From NCBI GenBank assembly GCA_963922935.1, contig CAWUKE010000121.1, positions 1-6,881 on the forward strand: DNA of 6,881 nt, read 5' to 3'. The notes beneath the pieces were generated by a model. The model was not told the DNA's origin, ran no database searches, and was given only the letters and a program-made list of their open reading frames with translations. The position numbers and the translations under genes are program-made. Positions 6,311-6,881 of this stretch are shown in pieces. Source of the stretch: Litorimonas sp963922935. Lineage in GTDB: Bacteria > Pseudomonadota > Alphaproteobacteria > Caulobacterales > Maricaulaceae. Within the stretch, counting starts at the first letter, position 1, and every line of letters begins with the position of its first letter.

Positions 6311-6336
6311 ATAATCCTCTGTTACCGAGGGGCGTT

Positions 6337-6342
6337 TATAAG
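6337..6342 (+). promoter_or_regulatory. possible -10 element for the DnaA-domain gene
   Basis: TATAAG lies 27 bases before the ATG at 6370. No recognisable -35 hexamer sits 16-18 bases upstream, so if this is a promoter it may need an activator, perhaps through the inverted repeat at 6294-6310. The leader would be only about twenty bases. Confidence 0.3.
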
Positions 6343-6359
6343 TCACCCTCACTTTTCAA

Positions 6360-6366
6360 AGAGGGG
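6360..6366 (+). promoter_or_regulatory. ribosome binding site of the DnaA-domain gene
   Basis: AGAGGGG ends three bases before ATG at 6370, with the AGAGG core five bases away. It is a strong Shine-Dalgarno sequence and fixes the start. CCCTC at 6346-6350 is complementary to its GAGGG, so the site could be partly masked in the mRNA. Confidence 0.65.
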
Positions 6367-6369
6367 ATT

Positions 6370-6714
6370 ATGCCACGTCGGTCATCAAATCGGGACGATG
6401 ATCCTGTTCGAATGCGGCTGTGCCTCGCGGCGACAGCACTCGAGTTTGGTCTGGATGATCAGATCATCGGATCGCCGGATAAGCGCGGGCCATTTGTCGA
6501 TCTCGCGCGGCAGGTGGCGATGCGCTTGGCCCATACCAGTTTCGGCATGACCCATACGCGTATTGGCGCGCTGATGGGTCGGGACAGAACCACTGTGCGA
6601 CATGGTTGTGACGTTGTCGAAGATGAATGCGATGATCCGACTTTTGCGGCGCGCATTGATCGGCTAGAAGCTGTCTTGAAGCCCTTCACCCCAACAGAAG
6701 GGCGCCCAATATGA
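6370..6714 (+). CDS. stand-alone DnaA domain IV-like DNA-binding protein
   Basis: The 114-aa protein aligns by eye with the C-terminal DNA-binding domain (Bac_DnaA_C) of the replication initiator and has none of DnaA's ATPase or oligomerisation domains. The match runs from about residue 44 to 104: ARQVAMRLAH (R47, as in the RQxAMxL helix), a THTRIGALMG turn, the signature GRDRTTVRHGC (70-80), then an acidic linker and FAARIDRLEAVL as the last helix. D72, T74, T75 and H78 correspond to E. coli D433, T435, T436 and H439, but the position of H434 is Arg (R73), a base-contacting position. It should therefore bind DNA through the helix-turn-helix, possibly at DnaA-box-like or altered sites. Roles as a transcription factor or a replication modulator are both possible. 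Bac_DnaA_C domains are also found on some REP-associated transposases, but no transposase domain is present. It is coupled to the next gene by ATGA. Confidence 0.8.
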   Translation: MPRRSSNRDDDPVRMRLCLAATALEFGLDDQIIGSPDKRGPFVDLARQVAMRLAHTSFGMTHTRIGALMGRDRTTVRHGCDVVEDECDDPTFAARIDRLEAVLKPFTPTEGRPI

Positions 6715-6881
6715 GCCATACGTCTGATCAGCTTATCCGTCGGCTATGGCAGAAAAATGGAGTGATTGTTCGCACTCGCGGGGCGAGCCTGCTTGCAATC
6801 CATCCCCGCGGAGATCGGCGCTGCCGCCGCATTGGCTGGATCGAAGCCGTTGATGCCAATGAGTGGTTGGACCGAGGTCTC
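6711..6881 (+). CDS. unidentified gene, 5' part only, coupled to the DnaA-domain gene
   Basis: ATG at 6711 overlaps the TGA of the DnaA-domain gene by four bases (ATGA) and stays open for 57 codons to the window edge. The visible part is basic and helical-looking: MSHTSDQLIRRLWQKNG, then VIVRTRGASLLAIHPRGDRR, CRRIGWIEAVDANEWLDRGL. The pattern of a leucine/arginine-rich first helix, a short hydrophobic strand and a '..W-L-x-R-G-L' helix is reminiscent of the N-terminal part of DUF6456-type alphaproteobacterial proteins, which often accompany such HTH proteins. The DUF itself would lie outside the window, so this is only a suggestion. Coupling implies joint production with, and perhaps binding to, the DnaA-like protein. 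There is no clear Shine-Dalgarno sequence beyond AGAAGGG at 6697-6703. Confidence 0.6.
   Translation, partial: MSHTSDQLIRRLWQKNGVIVRTRGASLLAIHPRGDRRCRRIGWIEAVDANEWLDRGL

Overview
The window looks like alphaproteobacterial chromosome, moderately GC-rich. The taxonomic call rests on gene content: a Ros/MucR-family regulator, a PAS_5-type sensor-like protein and a small protein made of a DnaA domain IV fold are a typical alphaproteobacterial set. Marine or stalked orders (Maricaulales/Hyphomonadales-like, or Rhodobacterales-like) are likely, but the sequence does not settle the order.

Positions 1-5114 are the downstream part of an operon for a multisubunit Mrp-like (Mnh/Pha-type) monovalent cation/proton antiporter. 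It opens with the last 18 codons of a gene that is probably subunit C. Then come three different full-length MrpD/NuoL/M/N-family proton-translocating membrane subunits (508, 491 and 574 aa). A 114-aa protein with two membrane helices sits between the second and third. Every junction in this block is a 4-base start/stop overlap (GTGA once, then ATGA three times), so translation is tightly coupled and the subunits are probably made in fixed ratio. All three large subunits keep the channel glutamate and lysines of the family, so each could be a proton-conducting unit.

Positions 5115-5507 encode a MucR-like regulator. Its ATG directly follows the TAA of the last antiporter gene, with no spacer and no visible Shine-Dalgarno sequence. 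Its zinc-finger core lacks the second-histidine pair.

Positions 5508-5718 are non-coding. They hold a weak terminator candidate and four GANTC sites within about 104 bases, upstream of a PAS_5-family gene (5719-6237). Positions 6238-6369 are a short, AT-rich intergenic region unusually full of symmetric motifs: a 17-base inverted repeat, a 10-base palindrome and a third related TAGG/CCTA element. This region precedes a gene (6370-6714) whose product is essentially a free-standing DnaA DNA-binding domain, coupled by ATGA to another gene that runs off the right edge.

Overall, the left three quarters are an ion-homeostasis/energy-coupling operon with a regulator attached. The right quarter is a small regulatory neighbourhood in which cell-cycle methylation (GANTC) and DnaA-like DNA recognition are the recurring themes. 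No tRNA, rRNA, CRISPR, insertion sequence or attachment site was seen.
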